Shown here: piece after piece, positions 24,477-33,299 of the stretch
How positions within the stretch are numbered: position 1 is the first letter of the stretch
Layout: the number at the start of each line of letters is the position of its first letter
Origin: Candidatus Obscuribacterales bacterium
GTDB taxonomy: Bacteria > Cyanobacteriota > Vampirovibrionia > Obscuribacterales > Obscuribacteraceae
DNA: 47,316 bases
Direction of reading: 5' to 3'
Assembly (NCBI GenBank): GCA_021732025.1
Contig: JAKFVU010000046.1
Location: 1-47,316, forward strand
Notes under the pieces: generated by a model
Database searches by the model: none
The model's input: the letters and a program-made list of their open reading frames with translations, nothing else
Told to the model about the DNA's origin: nothing
Program-made: the position numbers and the translations under genes

Positions 24477-25400
24477 CTAGAAATCAGCACTAAGCTTGGC
24501 CATTATCGCATCTTCTTGCTTGGCCCTTGTCGTGTCTTTAAGGGCCATGAAGCACTGTTTCTTCAGTCTATGACTGTTTAAGTTAAACTCCTCGGGAAAA
24601 TCAGCATTGAGTGCAGCAAGTGCTTCTTTGTACTTTCCTAAACCAATTAAACAAGTAGCTATTTCGATTCGGTATTCAGGCTTAGGATTGGCGCCCCCCA
24701 TAGCGCGGAACTCTGCTAGCCCTTCGTTGTAGCGTTTGCTCGTGGTGTACATGCGGGCCAGATGCTGTCGCGGCAACCAGACCCTGGACGCATCTGAATA
24801 TTTAATGGCTTCTTTGTAGGCTTGCTCAGCGGCATTGATCTGAAACAGTTGTAGGTGAATTTCGGCCTTTTGATCGTAGAGCTGGTCTTTCGGCCCGCCG
24901 TACTCAATGGCTTTCTCTACTTCTGCTAGGGCTTCTTTAAACTTTTGCTGATTGCGCAAGAACTCAGCTAAATCTGAGTGGGCATCGGCAGAGCGCGGAT
25001 TGAGTGCAATTGCATGCCTGATATCAGGTTCTGCTAACTCGCTCTCGTCAACTTTGAGCCATATTTCAGCTCGGGCTAGATAGAGTTGGTCGCTTTTAGG
25101 AAAACACTTGATTGCCGCTGTGAGATAGTCGGCTATGGCTTGGAGATTATTAGCTTTGCTTGTGGCTGCATGAGGAAGTGCCAGGCTGTAACTGAGGCTG
25201 TGAGCTTTGGGATTTATGGACTTGAGGATGGCCCCTATTTCTTTGAATTTGCCGCTTTTTCTCAGGTCTCGTATCTGCTGAATAGATGCCCGTTCACTAG
25301 CTTTCATCTCTTCTGGCTGCGCAATTGCCGCTGCATTGGCCAATGCGAGAAGCAGCGCCGTGGCTATATAGATTTTTGAGCCTTTAATTTTGGGGTTCAT
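24477..25400 (-). CDS. Exported TPR protein (307 aa)
   Basis: The ATG at 25400 gives a clean signal peptide (K-I-Y-I-A-T-A-L-L-L-A-L-A-N-A-A-A-I-A); a TTG at 25427 is an alternative. About six TPR units follow from residue 75 to 290 (A-I-A-D-Y-L-T-A-A-I-K, A-L-N-P-R-S-A-D-A-H-S-D-L-A-E-F-L, F-K-E-A-L-A-E-V-E-K-A). These are the classic 34-aa type rather than the 42-aa kinesin-light-chain type found elsewhere in the window. It is probably a periplasmic protein-protein scaffold. It shares a transcript with the SOUL gene and is divergent from the sialate-esterase-like gene. Confidence 0.82.
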   Translation of the reverse strand: MNPKIKGSKIYIATALLLALANAAAIAQPEEMKASERASIQQIRDLRKSGKFKEIGAILKSINPKAHSLSYSLALPHAATSKANNLQAIADYLTAAIKCFPKSDQLYLARAEIWLKVDESELAEPDIRHAIALNPRSADAHSDLAEFLRNQQKFKEALAEVEKAIEYGGPKDQLYDQKAEIHLQLFQINAAEQAYKEAIKYSDASRVWLPRQHLARMYTTSKRYNEGLAEFRAMGGANPKPEYRIEIATCLIGLGKYKEALAALNADFPEEFNLNSHRLKKQCFMALKDTTRAKQEDAIMAKLSADF

Positions 25401-25613
25401 ACAAAGATTGTCAGGAGATAGAAGCAAGAGAGTGTAGATTCTCTTGCAATCTTATAATGTCTACGATTTTTTAGTGTTCGACAAAATGCTTCAGCCGGCG
25501 CTACTTTTCAACCCGCGAAGCTCTAAAGGGGTAGTGAGACAATTTTCACACCTCTGGACAAATCTATCTGATACTTTGAACTCTTGATATTGGTGTAACG
25601 GCACGGTAAGAAA

Positions 25614-27077
25614 TTGTTTTTGAGACGGTTCCTGTTTGTTGTATTGCTAGCGCTTATGGGCCAGCCTGTTTCTGCTGCAGTGAAATTGCCTGCAATATTT
25701 TCTGACCATATGGTCTTACAGCAAGATCAGCCAATAAAGATTTGGGGCACTGCTAAGCCCGCTGAGAAAATTCAAGTGAGCTTGGGTAGCGAACGTGCCA
25801 CTTGTGTCGCCAATAAAAATGGTAATTGGCATGTCATTATCGAAGAAGCTCGACCTAGTGCTGCACTAGAACTTAAGGTGCAAGGCGAAAATCTTGTTGT
25901 AATTAAAGATGTGCAAATGGGCGAAGTTTTTCTCTGTGCTGGACAAAGTGAATTGCTAGATACTCTCAAGAGTCTAGCAGTGAGTGAAAAAGTGGTGCCG
26001 GCACCAGCTAACAACAAAGTGCGATATTTTGTTGTGCCTAAGAGAGTAAGTGCAAATCCGGCTGGTACCCTTGCTGGAAGTTGGAAGCTAGCCGGTGACA
26101 AATCGGCTCTGGCGGATTGTTCAGCACTTGGCTATAACCTTGGCAGCAACTTACAAACGAATTTGAAAGTACCGGTTGGCATTATTGATTGCTCTTATCA
26201 TGAAACTCCAATAGCTTCGTGGATTTCCAAAGATCGTTTAAATCAGATGTCGGTTTTTCGACCGGTTTTAGAGCCAGGCTATAAAGAGCCAGAGATCACC
26301 GTTTCGGCTGATGGCAAGCACACTTTTAAAGCAAATACTAAACCGTGCGTTGCCTATAATGGCATGGTGGCACCACTTGTTGGTTATAGCCTTAAGGCCA
26401 TAATCTGGTTTCAAGGTTTGCATGATTTAGGACAGGCAACTAGCTATCGCAAATTGTTGCCGATGATGATTCGCGACTGGCGTGCTCGCTGGGCTCAAGA
26501 ACCTGATATACCGTTCTTTTTTGTGCAGTTGCCTAGTAGCCAGATTGCCTCTGTTACTTTTGATCCCAATTCGCTACCAGCTTGTGTTGGTGCTTCAGAT
26601 CTGTGGGTCGGTCTGCGCGATGCTCAAGCATCAGGGCTAGCTGTTGGTTCGACTGCAATGATTGTCACCAATGATTATAGTCAGCACCACAGTTTAAATA
26701 GCATAGATGGCTTACCAAATCGGGTCAGTCAGGCCATTTTGACTAAGTTGTTTGAGTCTACCAAGGCCGCCTTTGGGCCAATCTATGAATCATATGATAG
26801 TCAGGGATCTGCCATTAAAGTGCACTTTAGCAATTGCAAAAATGGCTTAGCTTTGCGCTTGAAACATGGTCAACCAACTGGCTTTGAAATGATTGATACC
26901 AAAGGTAGAACATTTGCCGCCGAAGCAAAAATTGTCGATAACGATTTACTTGTAAGTAACACTCAAGTACTTAATCCAATTGAAGTTCGTTACGACTGGA
27001 AAGACGCAGCTAAGGCTACTCTCTTCAATACAGAGAATTTACCCGCTGCGCCTTTCCGTGTCAGCATTAGACCTTAG
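25614..27077 (+). CDS. Exported sialate O-acetylesterase-like protein with altered active-site motifs
   Basis: 487 aa, apparently starting at TTG 25614; no ATG lies early enough to include the signal peptide (hydrophobic 4-20, P-V-S-A-A cleavage). Family landmarks are in order: L-P-A-I-F-S-D-H-M-V-L-Q, G-E-V-F-L-C-A-G-Q-S112-E, K-V-P-V-G-I-I-D-C-S, and Y-N-G-M-V-A-P-L followed by I-I-W-F-Q-G. The nucleophile Ser112 stays, but GQSN reads GQSE and the usual Q-G-E-S-N reads Q-G-L-H-D. The H-H-S-L-N segment may hold the catalytic His. These enzymes remove O-acetyl groups from sialic acids or hemicelluloses; the altered oxyanion residues leave activity uncertain. It is convergent with the hydrolase gene. 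Confidence 0.82.
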   Translation: MFLRRFLFVVLLALMGQPVSAAVKLPAIFSDHMVLQQDQPIKIWGTAKPAEKIQVSLGSERATCVANKNGNWHVIIEEARPSAALELKVQGENLVVIKDVQMGEVFLCAGQSELLDTLKSLAVSEKVVPAPANNKVRYFVVPKRVSANPAGTLAGSWKLAGDKSALADCSALGYNLGSNLQTNLKVPVGIIDCSYHETPIASWISKDRLNQMSVFRPVLEPGYKEPEITVSADGKHTFKANTKPCVAYNGMVAPLVGYSLKAIIWFQGLHDLGQATSYRKLLPMMIRDWRARWAQEPDIPFFFVQLPSSQIASVTFDPNSLPACVGASDLWVGLRDAQASGLAVGSTAMIVTNDYSQHHSLNSIDGLPNRVSQAILTKLFESTKAAFGPIYESYDSQGSAIKVHFSNCKNGLALRLKHGQPTGFEMIDTKGRTFAAEAKIVDNDLLVSNTQVLNPIEVRYDWKDAAKATLFNTENLPAAPFRVSIRP

Positions 27078-27097
27078 TGCTTCTATTTTGCTGCTAG

Positions 27098-28075
27098 TTA
27101 GCGCATTTTGTTTCTGTAGGCTCTGCCTTCATCTGTAATCCAAACGTTGAGCATCTGAGCCAGTTGTTCAGTCAATTGGTTTTCTTCGAGCAACAAATGC
27201 TCACCGTCGCCAATCATCATCATCAGTTTGTCCTGGCTTGAAATAGCGTTGAACAGTTCAATTGTTCCTTCTGGTTTGACGAGCCTATCTTTAAAACCTG
27301 CCATCATTAACACTGGTGGCTTTTCAATCAAGTGGGCGTTATCAAAATTGCCTTTCATAAAGGTCTCAAACTGCTTCAACTCTTTTGGAGACAACTCGAG
27401 ACGATTCATCGAGTTATGACTCATTTCGGTGCGAAGTTTTTCATTGGTGCTGATCTTGTCAATGATTTCAGGATCCATTTTCTTGTCAGGATCTTCTAGA
27501 TAGTGAGCACCAACAACGATTTCGCCACCAATCTTGTAGTAGCGATCACTTGATGGCACTGATGATACCAGGCCGTCTACAAGTTCTGGATGGCGAGCCG
27601 TGGTGGCCATGGCGATAGCACCACCCATTGATTCACCTACCATAAATATTGGTACGCCTGGGTAAGCCTTGCGCAGTGATTTAAGAGCTTGTTCTATGTC
27701 GAGTAAGCAGGCTTCAAAATCTACTGTATCTTGACCCTTGCGCTTGGCCCATTGGCCAAAGCCACGCACGTCTACGGCATAAACGGCAAAGCCACGGCCA
27801 GCCATGCTTCTTCCAAAATCTGCATAAGAAGCACTGCTGAAGCCTAGGCCGTGCACACAGAGCAATACTTCTTTAGGCTGATTTATGGGCAACCAAGCGC
27901 GGTATGGCACTTTTATTTTGTTGGCCCAGACCGGCACTCTTTTAGTTACTGTGGTGGTTGTTGTTTTTGTAGTTGTTACTCTAGGAGCCGCGCAAGCTGG
28001 CTGCCCTAGTGAAAGGGTTGAAGCTAAAGTAACTATGGTGAGTAAAAAGGGTAAAGCAGAGTTCTTCTGAAGCAT
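27098..28075 (-). CDS. Exported alpha/beta hydrolase (monoacylglycerol-lipase-like)
   Basis: 325 aa. The signal peptide is at about 1-29 (A-C-A-A-P), then a Thr/Val-rich stretch (about 33-45) and the hydrolase fold: L-L-C-V-H-G-L-G-F (oxyanion H-G), D-V-R-G-F-G, nucleophile Ser in G-E-S-M-G-G, M-M-A-G-F-K-D carrying the Asp, and G-D-G-E-H-L-L with the catalytic His. The pattern fits lysophospholipase/monoacylglycerol lipase enzymes (Hydrolase_4). A secreted version would act on lipids or esters outside the cytoplasm. AAGGAA lies 5 bases before the ATG. It is convergent with the esterase-like gene, with about 20 bases between stops. Confidence 0.9.
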   Translation of the reverse strand: MLQKNSALPFLLTIVTLASTLSLGQPACAAPRVTTTKTTTTTVTKRVPVWANKIKVPYRAWLPINQPKEVLLCVHGLGFSSASYADFGRSMAGRGFAVYAVDVRGFGQWAKRKGQDTVDFEACLLDIEQALKSLRKAYPGVPIFMVGESMGGAIAMATTARHPELVDGLVSSVPSSDRYYKIGGEIVVGAHYLEDPDKKMDPEIIDKISTNEKLRTEMSHNSMNRLELSPKELKQFETFMKGNFDNAHLIEKPPVLMMAGFKDRLVKPEGTIELFNAISSQDKLMMMIGDGEHLLLEENQLTEQLAQMLNVWITDEGRAYRNKMR

Positions 28076-28235
28076 GGATGTTCCTTTTGTTTATTGCAAA
28101 CCGAAATTTAAGCAGTACAAGACTAGCAGGTAGAAACTCAAGACTGGCCAGCAGGTAATAAGTTCCATTTTGTTGTTGCTATAGTACAAGCCCAAGTTTG
28201 CCTAGCCCGGAAGTGGTCACGCAAACAGGATGCTT

Positions 28236-29684
28236 TCAGTAAGCTTTCTGTAGAGTCTCGAATGTGCCACGGCGCAGATGAGTTTTTAGTTTTGCTCTCA
28301 GTTCAAGTGGGGCGACCGGAGTAAGTATGTAGTCGCTAGCCCCGGCTTCGAATAGTTTTTCACGAGTTTCAACTGAGCAAGCTTTGCCGTCGGCGATAAT
28401 CAATAGTGGCAGTGTCTGCCAGCGGATGTTACAGCGAATCATGCGGCAGAGGTCATTGCCGCTAACGCTTGGCATTGTCTCTTGTAAAAGCACAAGGCTG
28501 GGCTGTAAATCGTCAAGTACCGAGAAGGCTTCCATGCTGCTCTGCAGCGATGTCACAGCGATTTGCTCTTGCGCCAAGATAGTTTCTAACGTGCTTAGCA
28601 ATTCACGATCACTAGCAATCACTAGTACTCGTGGGGGCACTAGGCTGCTGGAAAGATGATTGGCTGTGCTAATGATTTCTGTGTCTGTTTCTGTTTTGGC
28701 CTCGACTTGCTCAGATAGGTTTTCTTCTCTGTCTCTGTCTCTGTTATCTTCATTTTCTATCGCTGCTTCTTTTAAGTTGAGATCTCGCAATCTGCTGTCA
28801 ACTGCTGCTGTAGCCTGTTCCACTAACAGGAGAATTTCACTCCATTTGCTATCAGGAGCCATAGTGTCGGCTTTGCTTATGGCAATTAACTCTTTTTCTA
28901 GGATCGAACCGATTTTGCTTAGTTCATCGAAGCTAAGCGAGCCTGCCGTGCCTTTTAGTTGATGGGCGCGACTGGTAGCACGGTTTAGCGATACCTGATC
29001 TTTTTGTTCTGAAGCGCTGTTTATTTCATTTATTAGTTGTTCAAACTCTCCTCCGAGTTCAAGCAAATAAATATTACCCAACTCAGCTATGGCCAGCTCC
29101 GTCTCTCTAACGGCTCTAGCTGCCTGTTCTTCTTTTGTGATCGGGCAATCTGATTCTGGTAACAAGTTTTCTTGACGTAAAAATTGGTCTAGGGTTTGCT
29201 GGTTTTCATTCAAAATTAGTTCGTCCACTAAAACTAGTTCTGGCTCTAGTTCTGAGTCTAGCTCTTGCTCTTGTTCTTGTTCTTGATCTTGTTGGCTAGG
29301 AGCGTTGACGCACTTTTCTTTCAAAAGTTCAGCAATTTGTTGGACGAACATCTCAGGATGAATTGGCTTTTGAATGATCATATCGACTTGATAGACATTG
29401 CGTAGGGAGGCAAAGGTCTTTTGATCAATGCCTGAGCCAGAGCAGAAGACAATTGGAAATTTATAGCCTTTTTCTCGCAGGTCTTTTATAAATGTAGCGC
29501 CGTCGTTGCTTGGCATACGATAGTCGATGATTGCTAAGTCAGGTGACTGTGCCAGAGCATTGATGGCATCGGCAACACTACGAGAGTCGATTACTTGGTA
29601 CCCAGCTGCTGTGAGAATGCGAACAAGCAGCTGGCGAAAAAATGGGTCATCATCAACGATGAGAATTTTTGTGGGTGTGTTCAT
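28236..29684 (-). CDS. REC-Hpt-pseudoREC phosphorelay protein
   Basis: Start at ATG 29684 (482 aa), with AGGGGA about 11 bases upstream; TTG 29765 would add an unconserved tail. Receiver 1 (about 1-118) is complete: D-D-D at 11-13, Asp54, Ser in C-S-G, Lys in I-I-Q-K-P. A Glu/Gln-rich linker follows (about 125-160, from hexamer repeats). The Hpt domain has His241 in A-H-Q-L-K-G-T. After a second acidic linker, receiver 2 (about 355-480) keeps the fold (G-N-D-L-C-R-M-I-R, G-A-S-D-Y-I-L) but has Gln401 where the phospho-Asp should be and Thr455 instead of Lys. There is no DNA-binding domain. It could carry phosphate between Asp54 and His241 while receiver 2 acts as a fixed binding module. It is divergent from the REC-kinase gene. 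Confidence 0.9.
   Translation of the reverse strand: MNTPTKILIVDDDPFFRQLLVRILTAAGYQVIDSRSVADAINALAQSPDLAIIDYRMPSNDGATFIKDLREKGYKFPIVFCSGSGIDQKTFASLRNVYQVDMIIQKPIHPEMFVQQIAELLKEKCVNAPSQQDQEQEQEQELDSELEPELVLVDELILNENQQTLDQFLRQENLLPESDCPITKEEQAARAVRETELAIAELGNIYLLELGGEFEQLINEINSASEQKDQVSLNRATSRAHQLKGTAGSLSFDELSKIGSILEKELIAISKADTMAPDSKWSEILLLVEQATAAVDSRLRDLNLKEAAIENEDNRDRDREENLSEQVEAKTETDTEIISTANHLSSSLVPPRVLVIASDRELLSTLETILAQEQIAVTSLQSSMEAFSVLDDLQPSLVLLQETMPSVSGNDLCRMIRCNIRWQTLPLLIIADGKACSVETREKLFEAGASDYILTPVAPLELRAKLKTHLRRGTFETLQKAY
28729..28746. repeat. TCTCTG hexamer repeat within the REC-Hpt gene
   Basis: Short in-frame hexanucleotide repeat encoding alternating Arg-Asp/Arg-Glu in the linker before receiver 2. 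A similar Glu-Gln hexamer run lies at about 29263-29290 in the linker before the Hpt domain. Confidence 0.7.
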
Positions 29685-29869
29685 AAAGCAATTTTCCCCT
29701 GTGGGACAAAATTGTGCCATCACCCGACCGTCGTTATCTGCTATTGAAAGTTCCCCCTTAGGCAAACCAGATGGGGGATGCGCTCATTTCTTGAAAGGGT
29801 ATGATGAAATAGGGACACTTGTGTCCTTAATCAACCAACTGTTTGGCAAGTCTGGTGCACTAATTTGAA

Positions 29870-30982
29870 ATGCTAGCAAATGAGACTATGCAGCTCGTGA
29901 ACGTCTTCATGATTGAAGACGATAAATATTATTGCGAGTATGTGCGACGACTACTCGCCTCTCGCAAGCAGCCTCAGTTTGAAGTGCAGCGCGCTAGTGA
30001 CATGGCAGAAGCTCAGCGCTACTTGAAAGACGAAACACCTGATGTAGTTTTGCTTGACCTCAATTTACCTGATAGTCACGGCCTTGAGTCGCTCAGCCGA
30101 GCAAGAGAATTTGCCGATGGATGCCCAATCATTATATTGACCAGCAGCGACAACGAACAGCTTGGGTTGCAGTCAGTCAGCCTGGGTGCCCAAGACTATT
30201 TAGTCAAACAGCACATAGGTAATGAGTCGCTTGTGCGCAGCATTCGCTACGCCATTCAAAGAAGGCGGTCTGAAGAACAGACACAAAGAATGGCAGCCAT
30301 ACAAGACTTTATTGCTACTCTAGCTCACGATATGAACGTTCCATTAATAGGAACAGAAAATCTTTTACGCGGCCTCTTGAGCGGACATCTCGGGCAGTTA
30401 AATGCTGAGCAGAGTGAAGCTCTGATGGTGATGAAAGAAGCTAATCAAAGTCAGCTCCAACTTGTTAATCGCTTGCTCGAGATCTATCGCTATGAAGTCG
30501 GCAGCGATCTTGACCGCCGCATTCTCAATGCCAAAGAGCTATTAGTCGACTGTGTAACTGGTTTTTCAGAGAATAAGCAAGTGCAAATTAACTGCTCATT
30601 CGATGCCCTTGAACCTGGCTGCCGTATTTGGGGAGACCAAGAGGCCCTCAATGCCATGTTTTGGAACTTACTCGACAATGCCGTCAAATACAGTGACAGT
30701 GGCCAATCTGTTGATATTTCAGCAGAATTGGTCGATTCTAAGTTGTGCGTTCGTGTCCATAATTTTGGTAAGCCCATGCCAGAAGAGGTTAAAACCAGTA
30801 TGGTCTCCAAGTTCTGGCAAGGTGTTCCTGGCAAAACCTATGTGGCTAAGACAGGTCTAGGTCTCTATCTCTGTCATAGAATTGCCCAATTGCATCAAGG
30901 CCGTATTACCTGTGAAAGCGATATAGAAAACGGTACAACTATTACGGTTAAGCTTCCTATAAGCGGAATGCTTCTAACTTAA
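29870..30982 (+). CDS. REC-histidine kinase hybrid (soluble)
   Basis: 370 aa without membrane segments. The receiver (about 8-128) has E-D-D at 16-18, phospho-Asp63 in L-L-D-L-N, Thr-Ser in L-T-S-S and Lys in L-V-K-Q. The kinase core follows: His153 in L-A-H-D-M-N-V-P-L, N box L-L-D-N-A-V-K-Y, G2 T-G-L-G-L-Y-L-C. The G1 region reads V-H-N-F-G-K-P-M, with Asp replaced by Asn, as in some related receiver-first kinases. An N-terminal receiver suggests the kinase is controlled by phosphate or partner binding from another protein. Starts at ATG 29870 or the inner ATG 29888. It is divergent from REC-Hpt and convergent with the NarL-type regulator, three bases apart. Confidence 0.9.
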   Translation: MLANETMQLVNVFMIEDDKYYCEYVRRLLASRKQPQFEVQRASDMAEAQRYLKDETPDVVLLDLNLPDSHGLESLSRAREFADGCPIIILTSSDNEQLGLQSVSLGAQDYLVKQHIGNESLVRSIRYAIQRRRSEEQTQRMAAIQDFIATLAHDMNVPLIGTENLLRGLLSGHLGQLNAEQSEALMVMKEANQSQLQLVNRLLEIYRYEVGSDLDRRILNAKELLVDCVTGFSENKQVQINCSFDALEPGCRIWGDQEALNAMFWNLLDNAVKYSDSGQSVDISAELVDSKLCVRVHNFGKPMPEEVKTSMVSKFWQGVPGKTYVAKTGLGLYLCHRIAQLHQGRITCESDIENGTTITVKLPISGMLLT

Positions 30983-30985
30983 TTG

Positions 30986-31657
30986 TTAAACTAGGCCGGT
31001 GCGCAAGGCCTTCACGGCTGCCTGTGTGCGGTCTGATACAGATAGTTTTTCCATCAGGTGGCGCATATGAGTTTTGACAGTCTCGGTGCTGAGAATGAGA
31101 CGGTCTGCTATTTCTTGATTGCTCAGGCCTTCAACTACCAAGGTGAGAACTTCTAGCTCACGATCTGAAAGTGAGGTGGCGACTGGGGTGGCTACGGGCT
31201 TTTGATCGACAAAGGGGCGAATTACCCGCTTGGCAATTGATGGATCTAGCCAGATTCCCCCACTGTTAACTGTTCTTATGGCATTAACCAATTGATCAGC
31301 TGCCACGTCTTTTAAACAGTATCCATCGCAATTGGCAGCCAGGGCGGCCAGTATATCTTGGTCCAGGTTGTGTGATGTCAACATGACAATGCGAATTGTT
31401 GCGTCTTTTGCTTTGATTTGTTGAGCGGCATCAATGCCATTGATGCCCGGCAGGCCGATATCCATAAGGATGACGTCGGGCTTGGTCTGTAATGCTTTGA
31501 TCACAGCAACGTTACCGTCATCTGCCTCCGCCACAATTTTGAGGTCGTGAAACTGCTCAAGGGCGAACCTTAAGCCCATGCGAGTGATCTGGTGATCTTC
31601 CACAAGCATGATCGATATTTGGGTTTGAGGAGCGTTGGTGGGCCCGCTGAGACTCAT
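30986..31657 (-). CDS. NarL/FixJ-family response regulator
   Basis: 223 aa. The receiver (about 14-132) has E-D at 20-21, Asp66 in V-I-L-M-D-I, Thr/Ser in M-L-T-S and Lys in Y-C-L-K-D. The LuxR-type HTH (about 158-220) shows L-S-D-R-E-L-E-V-L, G-L-S-N-Q-E-I-A and T-V-K-T-H-M. It should bind DNA as a phosphorylated dimer. It lies beside two phosphorelay genes (REC-Hpt and REC-kinase) and is the only regulator there with a DNA-binding domain, so it is a plausible output, by position only. It is divergent from the small gene at 31806. Confidence 0.95.
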   Translation of the reverse strand: MSLSGPTNAPQTQISIMLVEDHQITRMGLRFALEQFHDLKIVAEADDGNVAVIKALQTKPDVILMDIGLPGINGIDAAQQIKAKDATIRIVMLTSHNLDQDILAALAANCDGYCLKDVAADQLVNAIRTVNSGGIWLDPSIAKRVIRPFVDQKPVATPVATSLSDRELEVLTLVVEGLSNQEIADRLILSTETVKTHMRHLMEKLSVSDRTQAAVKALRTGLV

Positions 31658-31805
31658 TGGCTAAGTTTGTTTCCTTGCGAACATTCACTCTCCTATTCTA
31701 CTCAATATCACCCTGAAAGAGTAAGACATAGTCATGAAGGGGGATGGTCGACTTTGCCTATGGCCTATATGTTGGTAAGAGGATATGAATTCTAAGGAGT
31801 AACAA

Positions 31806-32234
31806 ATGTCATTAAGTAGCATGCTTTATGAAAAGATCGTTGGCCAGGCATTTGGGGCGATCAAGTTTCAAAAGACTGAAGAGCTGCCCGTCAGCGCTAC
31901 CACAACAAATCGATTGAGAGCGGTAGAGCAGAAAACTCGTCACCTAAGCTTTGTTGAACGCTTGAGACATTCGTTTATGAGTAATGATCAATCTCAAGAC
32001 ATACAAGCTTGCGCTCCTGAAGATTCAAAGCCGGAGAGCACTCCTCTGGCCGTCAGTGGTAGTCTTGTAAATTTTCAACCGGTTGCTAGAGGAAAAAATC
32101 TTGGTATCGGCAGTAGTGTCACTGTTGACGCAATTGCTGAGGCTAGAATAAAAGATAGTGCCCAGAAGAGAGCGCGAGTCACTAGTACCAGGTTGACTGC
32201 ACTTGAAACTTACCTAGATAAAACGGCCAATTGA
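31806..32234 (+). CDS. Small hypothetical protein with strong ribosome site
   Basis: 142 aa, AAGGAG six bases before the ATG, one of the best translation signals in the window. I do not recognise the protein. It is polar and basic at the N-terminus, with a mixed Ser/Ala/Gln/Arg composition, no signal peptide and no membrane segment. A potential C-terminal helix covers about 110-140. It is divergent from the NarL-type regulator, so it may be regulated by it; the 148-base gap between them would hold both promoters. Confidence 0.6.
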   Translation: MSLSSMLYEKIVGQAFGAIKFQKTEELPVSATTTNRLRAVEQKTRHLSFVERLRHSFMSNDQSQDIQACAPEDSKPESTPLAVSGSLVNFQPVARGKNLGIGSSVTVDAIAEARIKDSAQKRARVTSTRLTALETYLDKTAN

Positions 32235-32257
32235 GAATAGAACCTAGAAGCTAGAAG

Positions 32258-33172
32258 CTATTTGCCACCAAGTTTCTTGGCCCGGGCCTCGAGCTTGCTT
32301 GCTTCATCGTTGAGGCCGGTTTTGCGCAATAGTTGGGCGTAACCATTGAGGCAGCTGGCCAGTTCGGCTGGGCTAGCTTTTGCATTCTTTTCTCTGATTG
32401 CCAGGGCTCGTTTGTAGCGACTCTCAGCTTTCTTGAATTTACCGTTTTTTGTTTGTACTGCCGCCAAGTCTTCAAGGGCTTGAGCTACTTTGGGGTCTTC
32501 TGGGCCACCTATACTTTCCCTTGTGGTGACGAGGTTCTCGTATACTGGCTCTGCCATATCTAGTTTGCCACTGTCGCTATAAGCGCTAGCTAAATTTTCA
32601 AGAGACTTAGCTGTTTTCGGATGATTAGCACCGAATGCTTTTTTGCGAATATCTAGTACTTTTGTGTAGACGACTGCCGCTTCACCGTTCTTGCCTGTTT
32701 TGCGGTAAACATCAGCTAGCCCGTTCAGTGTGTCAGCAAAATCGGGGTGATCTGGTGCAACTTTTTCTCTGATTTGTTTGGCTCGAAGATATAGTGGGAC
32801 CGCTTCGGCGTAGCGTTTCTTATGGCGATAGAGGTCGGCCAGTCCATTGAGGGCGTTAGAAACCTGAATGGCATCTTTGCCATATGATTTTTCGTAGATG
32901 GCGAGTGCTTCTTTGTAATCTTTTTCAGATTCATCCAAGTTATCTTTCTTGTCGTAGAGCAGGCCTTGGTTGAGAAGAGTGGTGGCAAAATTACCGTAGC
33001 GAGCACCACTTTTTTCTGCTTGGCGGCGGCAGATAGCAAATTGCTTTTCTGCTTCCGAATAGTTGCCATCGTGTAAAGCCGCTAAACCGCTTTTGTTGTG
33101 CTCGTCCCAGGTTTCAGCGTAGGCGGGCTGAATTGTGAGAATAATAATTGCTAGTGCCAACCACCGCTGCAT
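32258..33172 (-). CDS. Exported kinesin-light-chain-like TPR protein (304 aa)
   Basis: The ATG at 33172 follows AAGGA by 8 bases and starts a short signal peptide (L-A-L-A-I-I-I-L-T-I-Q-P-A-Y-A). About six 42-aa TPRs cover residues 22-295, with repeats such as A-L-N-G-L-A-D-L-Y-R-H-K-K-R-Y-A-E-A-V-P and S-L-E-N-L-A-S-A-Y-S-D-S-G-K-L-D-M-A. The protein is almost pure repeat, so binding is the only predictable function. It resembles the TPR part of the caspase protein at 4063. It is divergent from the YbaK-like gene (127 bases between starts). Confidence 0.85.
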   Translation of the reverse strand: MQRWLALAIIILTIQPAYAETWDEHNKSGLAALHDGNYSEAEKQFAICRRQAEKSGARYGNFATTLLNQGLLYDKKDNLDESEKDYKEALAIYEKSYGKDAIQVSNALNGLADLYRHKKRYAEAVPLYLRAKQIREKVAPDHPDFADTLNGLADVYRKTGKNGEAAVVYTKVLDIRKKAFGANHPKTAKSLENLASAYSDSGKLDMAEPVYENLVTTRESIGGPEDPKVAQALEDLAAVQTKNGKFKKAESRYKRALAIREKNAKASPAELASCLNGYAQLLRKTGLNDEASKLEARAKKLGGK

Positions 33173-33299
33173 AGTTTCAATCCTTCTAAAAGCCGTTAGA
33201 ATTATCAACTATTCCAAGCTGAATTTATGCATGATAATCGTTTGGTCTTGAGATTTTAACGCTTGGCTACCTTGGCCTCAAGTGAGGAGAAATTGACAG

